Assembly: GCA_034679985.1 (NCBI GenBank)
Contig: JAXITR010000004.1
Coordinates: forward strand, 20,040 to 84,039
Direction of reading: 5' to 3'
Source: CAMDTE01 sp034679985
Lineage (GTDB): Bacteria > Bacteroidota > Bacteroidia > Flavobacteriales > Schleiferiaceae
Length of the DNA stretch: 64,000 nt
Below, one piece after another: positions 32,815 to 40,573 of this stretch. Below the pieces are notes generated by a model. The model made no database searches. It was not told the origin of the DNA and saw only the letters and a list, made by a program, of their open reading frames with translations. A program made the translations under genes and the position numbers. Numbering within the stretch: the stretch's first letter is position 1; each line of letters opens with the position of its first letter.

Positions 32815-35578
32815 AAGCCACTACCAGGTTCACAATCCGTCCGGGTACCACAATGACCTTGCGGATCGATTGCTCTCCCACGTACTTCAGGGTTTGCTCG
32901 TGGCTGCGCACCAAAGCTTCCACCTCTGCCGAGGTTGCGGACCGCGGAACCTCCACGGAAAAGCGCGTTTTACCGTTGAACTGCACGGGGTAAACCACGG
33001 AGTCGTCGATCAAAAGTGCCGGATCTACTTGCGGCCAAGGAGCGCGGGTAACGGAAGGCGCATGCCCCAAGTGGGCCCACAGTTCTTCCGCCAAATGCGG
33101 GGCCAACGGAGACAAGGCAATGGCCATCATTTCCAGCGGCTCGCGGTGCCGGGTGGGCAGCGCGCTCAATTCGTTGACGGCAATCATTAAAGCCGAAACA
33201 CTGGTGTTGAAGGACAGATTTTCCATGTCCGACGCCACTTTGTGGACCAGTCGGTGGGCAATTTTCAACGCCTCCAACGGTGCAGGTTCCTCGGAAATCG
33301 GTAGCGCGGTGAACAAGCGCCAGGTTTTGCGCAAGAAATTGCTCACGCCGGCAATGCCCTGCGTGTCCCACGGCTTGGATTGCTCCAGCGGACCCAAAAA
33401 CATTTCGTACAGACGCAAACCGTCCGCTCCAACCTGATCCGCAACGGCGTCCGGATTCACCACGTTGTGCTTGGATTTGGACATTTTTTCCACCTCGCGT
33501 TCCACCAACACGGCACCGTTTTCGGTTTCAAACTCCGCCTTGGCGTATTCGGGGAGCCAAGCGCGGAAGGCGGTTTGGTCCAGTTCGTTTTTCTCGTTGA
33601 TCAAGGAAACGTCCACGTGGATGCGGCTCGTGGCTCGGTCGCCCACCGCTCCGGCACTCACAAAGGTGTTGGTTCCCGGGAGGCGGTGCAGCAAGGCCGA
33701 TACGCCCTGAATCATGCCCTGATTCACTAATTTTTTGAACGGTTCGCGGTGGTCCACCCATCCCCGGTCGAACAGGAATTGGTTCCAAAAACGAGCGTAC
33801 AACAGGTGGCCGGTAGCGTGCTCGCTTCCGCCTACGTACAGATCCACTTGGCCCCAGTACTTTGCGGCGTCCTGGCCCACAAATTCGGATCGGTTGTGCG
33901 GATCCATGTAGCGCAGGAAGTACCAGGAGGAGCCGGCCCAACCCGGCATGGTGGTGGTTTCCAACTCGTTTCCGGCAGCATCGGCCCAATGCGCAGCGCG
34001 CGCCAGCGGCGGCTCGCCGCTTTCCGTGGGCAAGTACTTGTCTACCTCCGGCAGCACCAGGGGCAAGGCTTCTACCGGCAGCACCTGCGGCACTCCGTCG
34101 GCATAAGAAACGGGAATGGGTTCGCCCCAGTAGCGTTGGCGGCCAAAAATGGCGTCGCGCAGGCGGAATTGGATGCGTTGTTCGCCCTTGCCGCGCGCAG
34201 CAAGCTCCGCAATGCAAGCGGCCTTGGCTTCCAACACAGATAAACCGTTCAAAAAATCGCTGTTGACTACGGTTCCTTCGTACGATTCAAAGGCTTCAAC
34301 CTCCACGTTTCCACCGGCAATCACCTCTACAATGGGCAAGCCAAAATGTTTGGCAAAACGATGGTCTCGGGAATCGTGTGCGGGAACGGCCATTACGGCA
34401 CCGGTTCCGTATCCAGCCAAAACGTAGTCCGCTACCCAGATGGGCAAGGGGGCTCCGGTCAGGGGGTGCAAGGCATACGAGCCCGTGAAGGCCCCATTGA
34501 TGGTCTTGACGTCGGCCATGCGGTCCCGTTCGGTTTTTCGGCCCGCCGCCTCGCGCACCGCCGCTACCGCGTCGGCTTGCTCGGCCGTCACCAACCCCTC
34601 CAAGCCCTCCAATTCAGGAGCCACCGCCAGGTACGTCGCGCCAAAAAGCGTGTCCGGACGGGTGGTAAACACCGTCAGTTGCGTGCGGTCCAACACGGGT
34701 TGCGCCAGGTCAAAATGCACCCAAGCGCCCTCGCTTCGGCCAATCCAATGCCGTTGGCTCTCCTTGATGGAGTCGCTCCAGTCCAGAGCGTCCAAATCCT
34801 CCAACAAGCGCTGCGCGTAGGCGGAAATGCGCATGCTCCACTGCATCATTTGCTTCTGCACCACCGGGTGACCGCCGCGTTCGGAGAATCCGTCCTTGAT
34901 CTCGTCGTTGGCCAAGACGGTGCCCAACGCGGGGCACCAATTGACCCAACTCTCGGACCGGTACGCCAAACGGTAGTTCTGCAAAACCGCCTCCCGGTCT
35001 GCACCGTTCTTGGCGTTCCATTCGGTCGACGTGAGTTCCAGCGCTTCCGTTTGGGCGGCGTTCAAGCCAAGGGTGCCGTGCGCGGAAAGATGCGCTACCA
35101 GGGTTTCAATCGGCTCTGCACGGTCCGCTGCGCGGTTGTACCAGCTGCCAAAGAACTGCGCAAAAATCCACTGCGTCCAGCGGTAGTAGTCCGGTTCGCA
35201 CGTGCGCACTTCGCGGCTCCAATCAAAGCTGAATCCAATCCGGTCTAGTTGCTGCCGGTAGCGCGCAATGTTCGTTTCCGTGGTGATCGACGGATGTTGT
35301 CCCGTCTGGATGGCGTACTGTTCCGCGGGCAGGCCAAAGGCGTCGTACCCCATGGGGTGCAACACGTTAAATCCTTGGTGTCTTTTGAATCGGGCCACGC
35401 AGTCCGACGCGATGTACCCCAGCGGATGGCCTACGTGCAATCCGGCACCGGAAGGGTAGGGGAACATGTCCAGCACGTAGTACTTCGGAAGCGAACGATC
35501 CTCCGACGCTGCATACGTCTGATTATCACGCCAATAGGACTGCCACTTCGCTTCAATGATTCCGGGTACGTATTCCAT
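32813..35578 (-). CDS. leuS: Leucyl-tRNA synthetase
   Basis: A 921-residue class Ia synthetase starting MEYVPGIIEAKWQSYW, the usual N-terminus. The ATP-binding HIGH motif appears as HVGHPLGY (residues ~52-59) and the KMSKS loop as KMSKSKHN. A large CP1 editing domain lies between them, with the threonine-rich TTRPDTLFG and the GTGAVMAVPAHDSRD signature. The C-terminal anticodon-binding domain ends in KVIVVPGRIVNLVVA. All parts look intact. A consensus -7 element lies four bases before the ATG, on the other face of the ftsX promoter. Confidence 0.96.
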   Translation of the reverse strand: MEYVPGIIEAKWQSYWRDNQTYAASEDRSLPKYYVLDMFPYPSGAGLHVGHPLGYIASDCVARFKRHQGFNVLHPMGYDAFGLPAEQYAIQTGQHPSITTETNIARYRQQLDRIGFSFDWSREVRTCEPDYYRWTQWIFAQFFGSWYNRAADRAEPIETLVAHLSAHGTLGLNAAQTEALELTSTEWNAKNGADREAVLQNYRLAYRSESWVNWCPALGTVLANDEIKDGFSERGGHPVVQKQMMQWSMRISAYAQRLLEDLDALDWSDSIKESQRHWIGRSEGAWVHFDLAQPVLDRTQLTVFTTRPDTLFGATYLAVAPELEGLEGLVTAEQADAVAAVREAAGRKTERDRMADVKTINGAFTGSYALHPLTGAPLPIWVADYVLAGYGTGAVMAVPAHDSRDHRFAKHFGLPIVEVIAGGNVEVEAFESYEGTVVNSDFLNGLSVLEAKAACIAELAARGKGEQRIQFRLRDAIFGRQRYWGEPIPVSYADGVPQVLPVEALPLVLPEVDKYLPTESGEPPLARAAHWADAAGNELETTTMPGWAGSSWYFLRYMDPHNRSEFVGQDAAKYWGQVDLYVGGSEHATGHLLYARFWNQFLFDRGWVDHREPFKKLVNQGMIQGVSALLHRLPGTNTFVSAGAVGDRATSRIHVDVSLINEKNELDQTAFRAWLPEYAKAEFETENGAVLVEREVEKMSKSKHNVVNPDAVADQVGADGLRLYEMFLGPLEQSKPWDTQGIAGVSNFLRKTWRLFTALPISEEPAPLEALKIAHRLVHKVASDMENLSFNTSVSALMIAVNELSALPTRHREPLEMMAIALSPLAPHLAEELWAHLGHAPSVTRAPWPQVDPALLIDDSVVYPVQFNGKTRFSVEVPRSATSAEVEALVRSHEQTLKYVGEQSIRKVIVVPGRIVNLVVA

Positions 35579-35582
35579 GCCG

Positions 35583-35590
35583 CAAAAGTA
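35583..35590 (-). promoter_or_regulatory. -7 element of leuS, 4 nt before the ATG
   Basis: TACTTTTG on the minus strand, then CGGC and the start codon. The whole divergent region between leuS and ftsX is 44 bp and contains a TAnnTTTG-type element for each direction. Confidence 0.65.
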
Positions 35591-35610
35591 GCGCCTCCGT
35601 GCCTTTTTTG

Positions 35611-35618
35611 TAGATTTG
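35611..35618 (+). promoter_or_regulatory. -7 element of ftsX, 4 nt before the ATG
   Basis: TAGATTTG matches TAnnTTTG exactly and is followed by TTCC and the ftsX ATG. There is no room for a Shine-Dalgarno sequence. Confidence 0.65.
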
Positions 35619-35622
35619 TTCC

Positions 35623-36510
35623 ATGGCTCATCCCGCACCCGAAGAACAATTTCACCGCCAGCGCGTCCGTACGGCTTTTGTTTCCGTCACCGTCAGTATG
35701 GCGTTGGTCCTTTTTGTGGTGGGCGTCATGGCTTCATTGTTGCTGCAAGCGCGCGAACTCGGACGGGAGCTGCAAGAAAATTTCACCTTCACGGCCTTTT
35801 TGGTTCCAGAGACGGACGCGGCCACCGTGCGCAAACTGCAGCAAAAGTGGTCCAGTCAACCGGAAGTACGCAGTGTGGTCTTCGTTTCTCGGGATCAAGC
35901 AGCTGCAGCGTTTCAAAAAGACTTAGGCGAAGAATTCGTGGACTTTTTGGGCCTCAACCCCCTTTCCGACGCCTTGGATTTGAAGCTGCACGCGGAATAC
36001 CTTTCCCCGGATCAGTTGGACGCCCTTGAGAAGCGACTCCGCAAGGAAGCGGCCGTTGAAGATCTGGTCTACGACCGCGACCTAATGGGCGCCGTGCACC
36101 AAAACGTAGAAAAAATCACCCTCTTCCTCCTGGGAATTGCGGCCGCTTTGTTGCTCATTTCGGTGACCCTCATCCACAACAGCATCCGCTTGAGCATCTA
36201 CGCCAAGCGCTTTGTCATTCGGACCATGCAGTTGGTGGGCGCTACCAAAACCTTTATTCACCGCCCGTTCTTGCTGCAGGGCCTTCAACTGGGCGCCTTG
36301 GGTGGAGCGGTAGCTTCCGTGCTCTTGGCTGGACTGTACCAAGGGCTGTCCGCCTGGGCGCCGGAAACCACTCCCTTCCTGACCTGGGCCACTTGGGCCG
36401 TGGTCAGTGCAGGATTGCTTTTGCTGGGTTTGATCATTGCCTTGAGCAGCACCTTCCTGGCCGTACACAAGTACTTGCGTTTGCACACCGATAAACTTTA
36501 TGCCCAATGA
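35623..36510 (+). CDS. ftsX: Cell-division protein FtsX
   Basis: A 295-residue permease-like protein with four transmembrane helices (~20-40, ~165-188, ~215-240 and ~255-283) and the large periplasmic loop after helix 1 (NFTFTAFLVPETDAATVRKLQQKW ... LKLHAEYLSPDQLDAL). With FtsE it forms an ABC-type complex that couples division to activation of peptidoglycan hydrolases. It is the first gene of the ftsX-DUF3098-uppP-truB run; ftsE is not adjacent, as is usual in this phylum. Its stop overlaps the next start (ATGA). Confidence 0.92.
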   Translation: MAHPAPEEQFHRQRVRTAFVSVTVSMALVLFVVGVMASLLLQARELGRELQENFTFTAFLVPETDAATVRKLQQKWSSQPEVRSVVFVSRDQAAAAFQKDLGEEFVDFLGLNPLSDALDLKLHAEYLSPDQLDALEKRLRKEAAVEDLVYDRDLMGAVHQNVEKITLFLLGIAAALLLISVTLIHNSIRLSIYAKRFVIRTMQLVGATKTFIHRPFLLQGLQLGALGGAVASVLLAGLYQGLSAWAPETTPFLTWATWAVVSAGLLLLGLIIALSSTFLAVHKYLRLHTDKLYAQ

Positions 36511-36737
36511 AATCCACTTTTTTGTTCGACCGCACCTCTTACCTGCTTTTGGCCGGTAGCGTTGTTTTGATCTTGGTAGGCTACTTCCTGATGCAAGGCG
36601 GCGGATCCGACGATCCCAACGTGTACAATCCAGAGATGTTCAACGCCCAGCGTCTGGTGGCGGCTCCTGGATTGGTTTTGGCCGGCTTGGGCGTTGCTCT
36701 GGTGGCTTTGTTGCGTCGTCCTGCGGCACAGAACTGA
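36507..36737 (+). CDS. DUF3098 small membrane protein
   Basis: A 76-residue protein with two transmembrane helices (YLLLAGSVVLILVGYFLM and VAAPGLVLAGLGVALVALL) joined by the conserved DPNVYNPEMFNAQRL loop of DUF3098. Its position between ftsX and uppP is strongly conserved in Bacteroidota and suggests an envelope or division role, but no function is established. Overlaps ftsX by four bases and is followed two bases later by uppP. Confidence 0.9.
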   Translation: MKSTFLFDRTSYLLLAGSVVLILVGYFLMQGGGSDDPNVYNPEMFNAQRLVAAPGLVLAGLGVALVALLRRPAAQN

Positions 36738-36739
36738 GG

Positions 36740-37540
36740 ATGGAAGCATTGATTCAAGCCTTGCTTTTGGGCATTGTCCAAGGGCTGACGGAGTTTTTGC
36801 CGGTAAGTTCTTCCGGGCATTTGGAACTGGGCAAGGCCCTCTTGGGGTACGACGCCGAAGCAGCAGAAAGTTTGTTGTTCACCGTGGTGGTTCACGCCGC
36901 AACGGCCTTGAGCACCGTGGTGGTCTTCCGCAAAGACATTGGCAAAATTTTGACCGGCCTCGTTCGACGGGATCCCGACGACCTACAATTTGCAGGCAAA
37001 ATCATCCTTTCCATGATTCCCGCCGCGGTGGTTGGCTTGGTCTTTTTGGATCAGTTGGAAGCCCTCTTCAACGGCCAAATCGCCTTTGTGGGCGCCATGC
37101 TCCTGCTGACGGGTGTGCTCTTGCTGTGGGCCAATACGGCCAAAAAGACGCACAAAAACGTGGGTTATTCGGACGCTGCCGTGGTGGGTATTGCGCAAGC
37201 CATTGCCATTTTGCCCGGTATTTCGCGCTCCGGTGCAACCATCGCCACCGCCGTCCTTTTGGGCATCGACCGCGAAAAAGCAGCCCGTTTCAGCTTTTTG
37301 ATGGTGGTCCCATTGATCCTGGGCAAAATGCTGGTAGACACCAAGAGCCTGGTGGAAATGGGTTCTTCCGGCACTTCCGATGCGCTCCTTCCCTTGCTCG
37401 TTGGGTTTGTTGCGGCATTTTTCACCGGGTTGTGGGCGTGCCAAGCCATGATTGCTTTTGTGAAGAAAGCAAAGCTGTCTGGATTCGCCGTCTATTGTTT
37501 CGCCGTCGGGCTACTGGCCTTGGGAACCGTTTGGTTCTGA
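36740..37540 (+). CDS. uppP: Undecaprenyl-diphosphate phosphatase
   Basis: A 266-residue polytopic protein of the UppP/BacA family, which dephosphorylates undecaprenyl pyrophosphate to recycle the lipid carrier of peptidoglycan and O-antigen synthesis. The two active-site motifs are LTEFLPVSSSGHLELG (residues ~17-32) and PGISRSGATIA (~160-170). About eight hydrophobic helices and a typical length. Bacitracin tolerance usually accompanies overexpression of this family. It sits directly behind the DUF3098 gene. Confidence 0.95.
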   Translation: MEALIQALLLGIVQGLTEFLPVSSSGHLELGKALLGYDAEAAESLLFTVVVHAATALSTVVVFRKDIGKILTGLVRRDPDDLQFAGKIILSMIPAAVVGLVFLDQLEALFNGQIAFVGAMLLLTGVLLLWANTAKKTHKNVGYSDAAVVGIAQAIAILPGISRSGATIATAVLLGIDREKAARFSFLMVVPLILGKMLVDTKSLVEMGSSGTSDALLPLLVGFVAAFFTGLWACQAMIAFVKKAKLSGFAVYCFAVGLLALGTVWF

Positions 37541-37570
37541 TTCCCGTATCCGGATTTTCTCACGACCTCC

Positions 37571-38383
37571 GTGCTTCCACCTCCCCCGAATCCAGAGGAC
37601 GCTTTGGCTGCAGCACATCCAATACTCGCTGCTGCACCTGCGAGACACCAAGATATCCCCAAGACGGAGGAAGAATTGCAGGCCGGTTGGATCTTTGCCG
37701 TGGACAAGCCGTTGGAGTGGACTTCGTTTGATGTGGTCAACAAACTCAAGTACGCCCTGCGACGCGCCTACGGGCTGAAGAACATTAAAATTGGTCACGC
37801 AGGTACTTTAGACCCTTTAGCCACAGGCGTTTTGGTGGTCTGCGTGGGCAAGGCCACCAAGCGCATTGAGTCGGAAATGGCCGGCAGCAAGGGGTACCGA
37901 GCTCGTTTAAAGCTGGGCTACACCACGCCCTCCTACGACGCAGAAACACCAGAAGAGCCATTTGTTGGTGCTATTGTCCCAACTTCTACTTCGGCCCTGG
38001 AAGCAGTACTGCCCAATTTCCGCGGCACCATTCACCAACGTCCGCCCCTTTTCTCTGCTCTAAAAATAGGGGGGCAGACCCTCTACAAATTAGCCCGAAA
38101 AGGCCAGGAAGTTGAAATTCCTACTCGGCCCGTTGTGGTGGAGTCTCTCGAAATTGACTCCTTTGATCCAGCGATGGCCAGCGTTGAGCTCTCCATTGCC
38201 TGCGGCAAAGGCACCTACATTCGGTCCCTAGCGCATGACTTGGGCAGTGCCTGGGGGTGCGGTGCCTACCTCACCGCCCTGCGGCGCACCCAAGTAGGGC
38301 CCTGGACGGAATCGGAAGCGTGGTCCTTGCCCAACCTGTTGGCCGTGCTCAGCCAGCGGGAAACCGCGCGAGCGGAGGAGTAG
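37571..38383 (+). CDS. truB: tRNA pseudouridine(55) synthase TruB
   Basis: A 270-residue enzyme making pseudouridine 55 in the T loop of tRNAs. The catalytic Asp81 lies in GHAGTLDPLATGVL; other conserved blocks are FAVDKPLEWTSFDVV, HQRPPLFSALKIGG and SIACGKGTYIRSLAHDLG. The start is a GTG; compared with typical TruB proteins there is an extra ~38-residue Ala/Pro-rich N-terminal tail before GWIFAVDKP, so the true start could lie further in. It follows uppP by 30 bp in the conserved cluster. Confidence 0.93.
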   Translation: MLPPPPNPEDALAAAHPILAAAPARHQDIPKTEEELQAGWIFAVDKPLEWTSFDVVNKLKYALRRAYGLKNIKIGHAGTLDPLATGVLVVCVGKATKRIESEMAGSKGYRARLKLGYTTPSYDAETPEEPFVGAIVPTSTSALEAVLPNFRGTIHQRPPLFSALKIGGQTLYKLARKGQEVEIPTRPVVVESLEIDSFDPAMASVELSIACGKGTYIRSLAHDLGSAWGCGAYLTALRRTQVGPWTESEAWSLPNLLAVLSQRETARAEE

Positions 38384-38411
38384 CACCTCTAAGCTGCCCT
38401 TGCACCAAACG

Positions 38412-38432
38412 AAAAAGCCCAATCTTTTGGGC
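38412..38432 (-). terminator. Hairpin with U tract on the minus strand only
   Basis: GCCCAA-TCTT-TTGGGC preceded on the plus strand by A5, so the U tract would form on the minus-strand transcript, where no gene lies upstream. On the plus strand it is a bare hairpin between truB and queA and may attenuate read-through. Confidence 0.4.
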
Positions 38433-38470
38433 CTCGGATTCAATTCATTTTGGGAAATGCGTGCAATCGC

Positions 38471-38502
38471 TTGACAACCCCCCCTTCAATATGGTACCTT
38501 CG
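38471..38502 (+). promoter_or_regulatory. Promoter of queA, -7 element 4 nt before the ATG
   Basis: TTG at 38471-38473, a 21-nt spacer and TACCTTCG at 38495-38502, then CGGC and ATG. This is the most complete of the promoters that abut a start codon, because both elements are well placed. Confidence 0.7.
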
Positions 38503-38506
38503 CGGC

Positions 38507-39562
38507 ATGAAAATGAAGCTGTCCCATTTCCACTACGATTTGCCGCAAGAACTAATTGCGCAACACCCCGCACCCTTCCGAGACGATGCCCGTCTCATGG
38601 TGGTTCATAAAGACACCGGGAAAATTGAGCACCGCCTCTTCAGCGATCTGGTGGACTATTTCAGCGAAGGCGACTGCCTGGTTTTGAACAACACCAAGGT
38701 TTTTCCCGCCCGCATGTGGGGCAACAAAGAAAAGACCGGCGCCCTCATTGAAGTTTTCTTGCTTCGCGAATTGAATTCCGAAAGCCGATTGTGGGACGTT
38801 TTGGTGGATCCAGCGCGCAAAATTCGCATCGGAAATAAACTGTATTTTGGCGACGACGACTCCCTAGTAGCGGAAGTCATCGACAACACCACTTCCCGCG
38901 GCCGCACCTTGCGTTTCTTGTACGACGGTTCCTACGAGGAGTTCCGCATCAAATTGCGCGAAATGGGCGAAACCCCCATCCCCAAGTACATTGAACGTCC
39001 GTTGGAGCCCGAGGACGAGGAGCGCTACCAAAGCATTTTTGCGGAGGTAGAAGGCGCCGTGGCCGCCCCCGTAGCCTCTTTGCACTTCAGCAAGAACATG
39101 TTAAAGCGCCTGGAAATCAAAGGCGTAGACTTGGCTAAGATGACCATGCACGTTGGCCTAGGCACTTTCCGCAACGTAGAGGTGGAAGACCTCTCCAAGC
39201 ACAAGATGGATTCGGAACAGTTTTGGATTTATCCTGAAACTGCGGACGCCGTCAATAAAGCGAAAGCCAACCGCAAGCGCATTTGCGCGGTGGGTACTAC
39301 CGTGATTCGAGCCATGGAAAGCTCCACAACCACCGAAAATGGAATCAAGCCAACGTCCAGCTGGACCAACAAGTTCATTTTTCCGCCCTACGAATTCAAG
39401 GTAGCGGACAGCCTCCTGACCAATTTCCACGAGCCGCAGTCCACATTACTGATGTTGACCAGCGCTTTTGCCGGCCACGAATTGACGATGGAAGTATACA
39501 ATACCGCAGTCAAAGAGGGCTACCGTTTCCTTTGCTACGGAGACGCGCTACTGTTTATCTAA
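38507..39562 (+). CDS. queA: S-adenosylmethionine:tRNA ribosyltransferase-isomerase QueA
   Basis: A 351-residue enzyme that transfers and isomerises the ribosyl group of SAM onto 7-aminomethyl-deazaguanine in tRNA to form epoxyqueuosine. Family blocks are YDLPQELIAQHPAPFRDDARLMV near the N-terminus, LVLNNTKVFPARMWG, HFSKNMLKRLEIKGV, MTMHVGLGTFRNVE and the C-terminal TNFHEPQSTLLMLTSAFAG. The start is either MKMKLSHF at 38507 or MKLSHF six bases later. It closes the conserved ftsX-uppP-truB-queA run but has its own promoter. Confidence 0.95.
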   Translation: MKMKLSHFHYDLPQELIAQHPAPFRDDARLMVVHKDTGKIEHRLFSDLVDYFSEGDCLVLNNTKVFPARMWGNKEKTGALIEVFLLRELNSESRLWDVLVDPARKIRIGNKLYFGDDDSLVAEVIDNTTSRGRTLRFLYDGSYEEFRIKLREMGETPIPKYIERPLEPEDEERYQSIFAEVEGAVAAPVASLHFSKNMLKRLEIKGVDLAKMTMHVGLGTFRNVEVEDLSKHKMDSEQFWIYPETADAVNKAKANRKRICAVGTTVIRAMESSTTTENGIKPTSSWTNKFIFPPYEFKVADSLLTNFHEPQSTLLMLTSAFAGHELTMEVYNTAVKEGYRFLCYGDALLFI

Positions 39563-39578
39563 TTCACCAGAAGCGCCG

Positions 39579-39622
39579 TAAAAAACACCCCGGTCGCCTC
39601 GCAGAGGCGACCGGGGTGTTTG
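39579..39622 (+). terminator. Terminator of queA
   Basis: A long stem, AACACCCCGGTCGCCTC / GAGGCGACCGGGGTGTT with loop GCA, with A6 before it and a T-rich run after. Its 3' arm is also the first unit of the 21-bp tandem repeat that follows. Confidence 0.88.
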
Positions 39623-39719
39623 TATTTCAGCCGATGTGTTTGACTTTTCAGCCGAGGTGTTTACTTAATCAGCCGTTGTGTTTGCTTTCTCGGCTTTTGT
39701 GTTTGCTTTCTCGGTCGGA
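39616..39719 (+). repeat. Five tandem ~21-bp repeats downstream of the queA terminator
   Basis: Units start at 39616, 39636, 39657, 39678 and 39699, each opening with GTGTTT(G) and continuing approximately CTTTCTCAGCCGNT. Length is 20 bp for the first unit and 21 bp for the others; the last two units are nearly identical for 17 bases. They fill most of the gap between two convergent genes. Confidence 0.8.
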
Positions 39720-39742
39720 TTTAGCGCCTATTTGCCTCGTTT

Positions 39743-40549
39743 TCAGCGTTTTTTCGGCAACAAAAGCCCGATTTTCACCCCGGTCTGCAGATAAGGCAAC
39801 GCAGACCACTCGGGAGTATTCAAGACCGCAACGGTCTCGTTGAACGCATTAAACTGCTCTTGACCTTCTGCTCGGTAGGTGCGTCGCACGCCGGCGCCCA
39901 AGGAGAAATCCATGACCCATCGTTCTGCGGCCCGCACCTGGTAGCCCAACAGCAAGCCGGCGTCCAGGTGGTTCCTGAACGGACGTATGGTTTGCAGCGT
40001 CGTGCCGCCACCGGTATTGGTTTCCGTAAATTGAACCTTGTCGGCGTACGGCCTAAACTGAGCTTGTCCGCCCAAGTACCAACCGTTTTGAAACGCTGGC
40101 TTTTGGAAAAAGTATTTTCCTTGAACCAATCCGCCTAATTTCCAAGTGTATTCGGCAGACAAGGAGGAGATTCCCGGGTGTGCCGGCCAAATGCTCTCCC
40201 TCCAGAAGTTTCGGTTGGTTGCCTGAAGTCCCACTTCCCAACTCCACTTTTTTCCGGCACGGTATTCGTACGATAATGGGTATGCGCCAACGCTCCAAGC
40301 ACTTGGGTGAATCTTTAGCCCGGATCGGTACCGGTCGCGAAGGGGCGATTGCGCCAGTTTTTCTAAATAGCTCAACTTCCGATTGGGTTCGGCGGGCTCG
40401 GAGGTTCGCGTTTCGGGCTGCGCAGTTTGCGGCGTCCGTCCGGTCGGGGAAATCGTCCGTTTTTGCATTTGAATTACCTGGCCATTGGCTCCGTACGCAC
40501 TCAATACAGCGGCTGCAAAACAAGCCCAGACCAACCCACTTCCTTTCAT
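39743..40549 (-). CDS. Exported protein with probable outer-membrane beta-barrel
   Basis: A 268-residue protein with a signal peptide (MKGSGLVWACFAAAVLSAYGANGQ), a Pro/Thr/Glu-rich linker (~25-60) and from residue ~75 an alternating amphipathic pattern with Tyr/Trp belts (WSWEVGLQATNRNFWRES, WYLGGQAQFRPYADKV, LDAGLLLGYQVRAAERWVMD). These are typical of DUF3575-like or OmpW-sized barrels of about eight strands. No family is named with confidence and the function is unknown. It diverges from the next gene with only 24 bp between start codons. Confidence 0.65.
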   Translation of the reverse strand: MKGSGLVWACFAAAVLSAYGANGQVIQMQKRTISPTGRTPQTAQPETRTSEPAEPNRKLSYLEKLAQSPLRDRYRSGLKIHPSAWSVGAYPLSYEYRAGKKWSWEVGLQATNRNFWRESIWPAHPGISSLSAEYTWKLGGLVQGKYFFQKPAFQNGWYLGGQAQFRPYADKVQFTETNTGGGTTLQTIRPFRNHLDAGLLLGYQVRAAERWVMDFSLGAGVRRTYRAEGQEQFNAFNETVAVLNTPEWSALPYLQTGVKIGLLLPKKR

Positions 40550-40573
40550 ACCTTCGTTCTTGAATTTCGTACC

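Noticed and set aside
39616..39719. CRISPR array
   Set aside because: The units are 21 bp, directly tandem with no spacers and no cas genes nearby.
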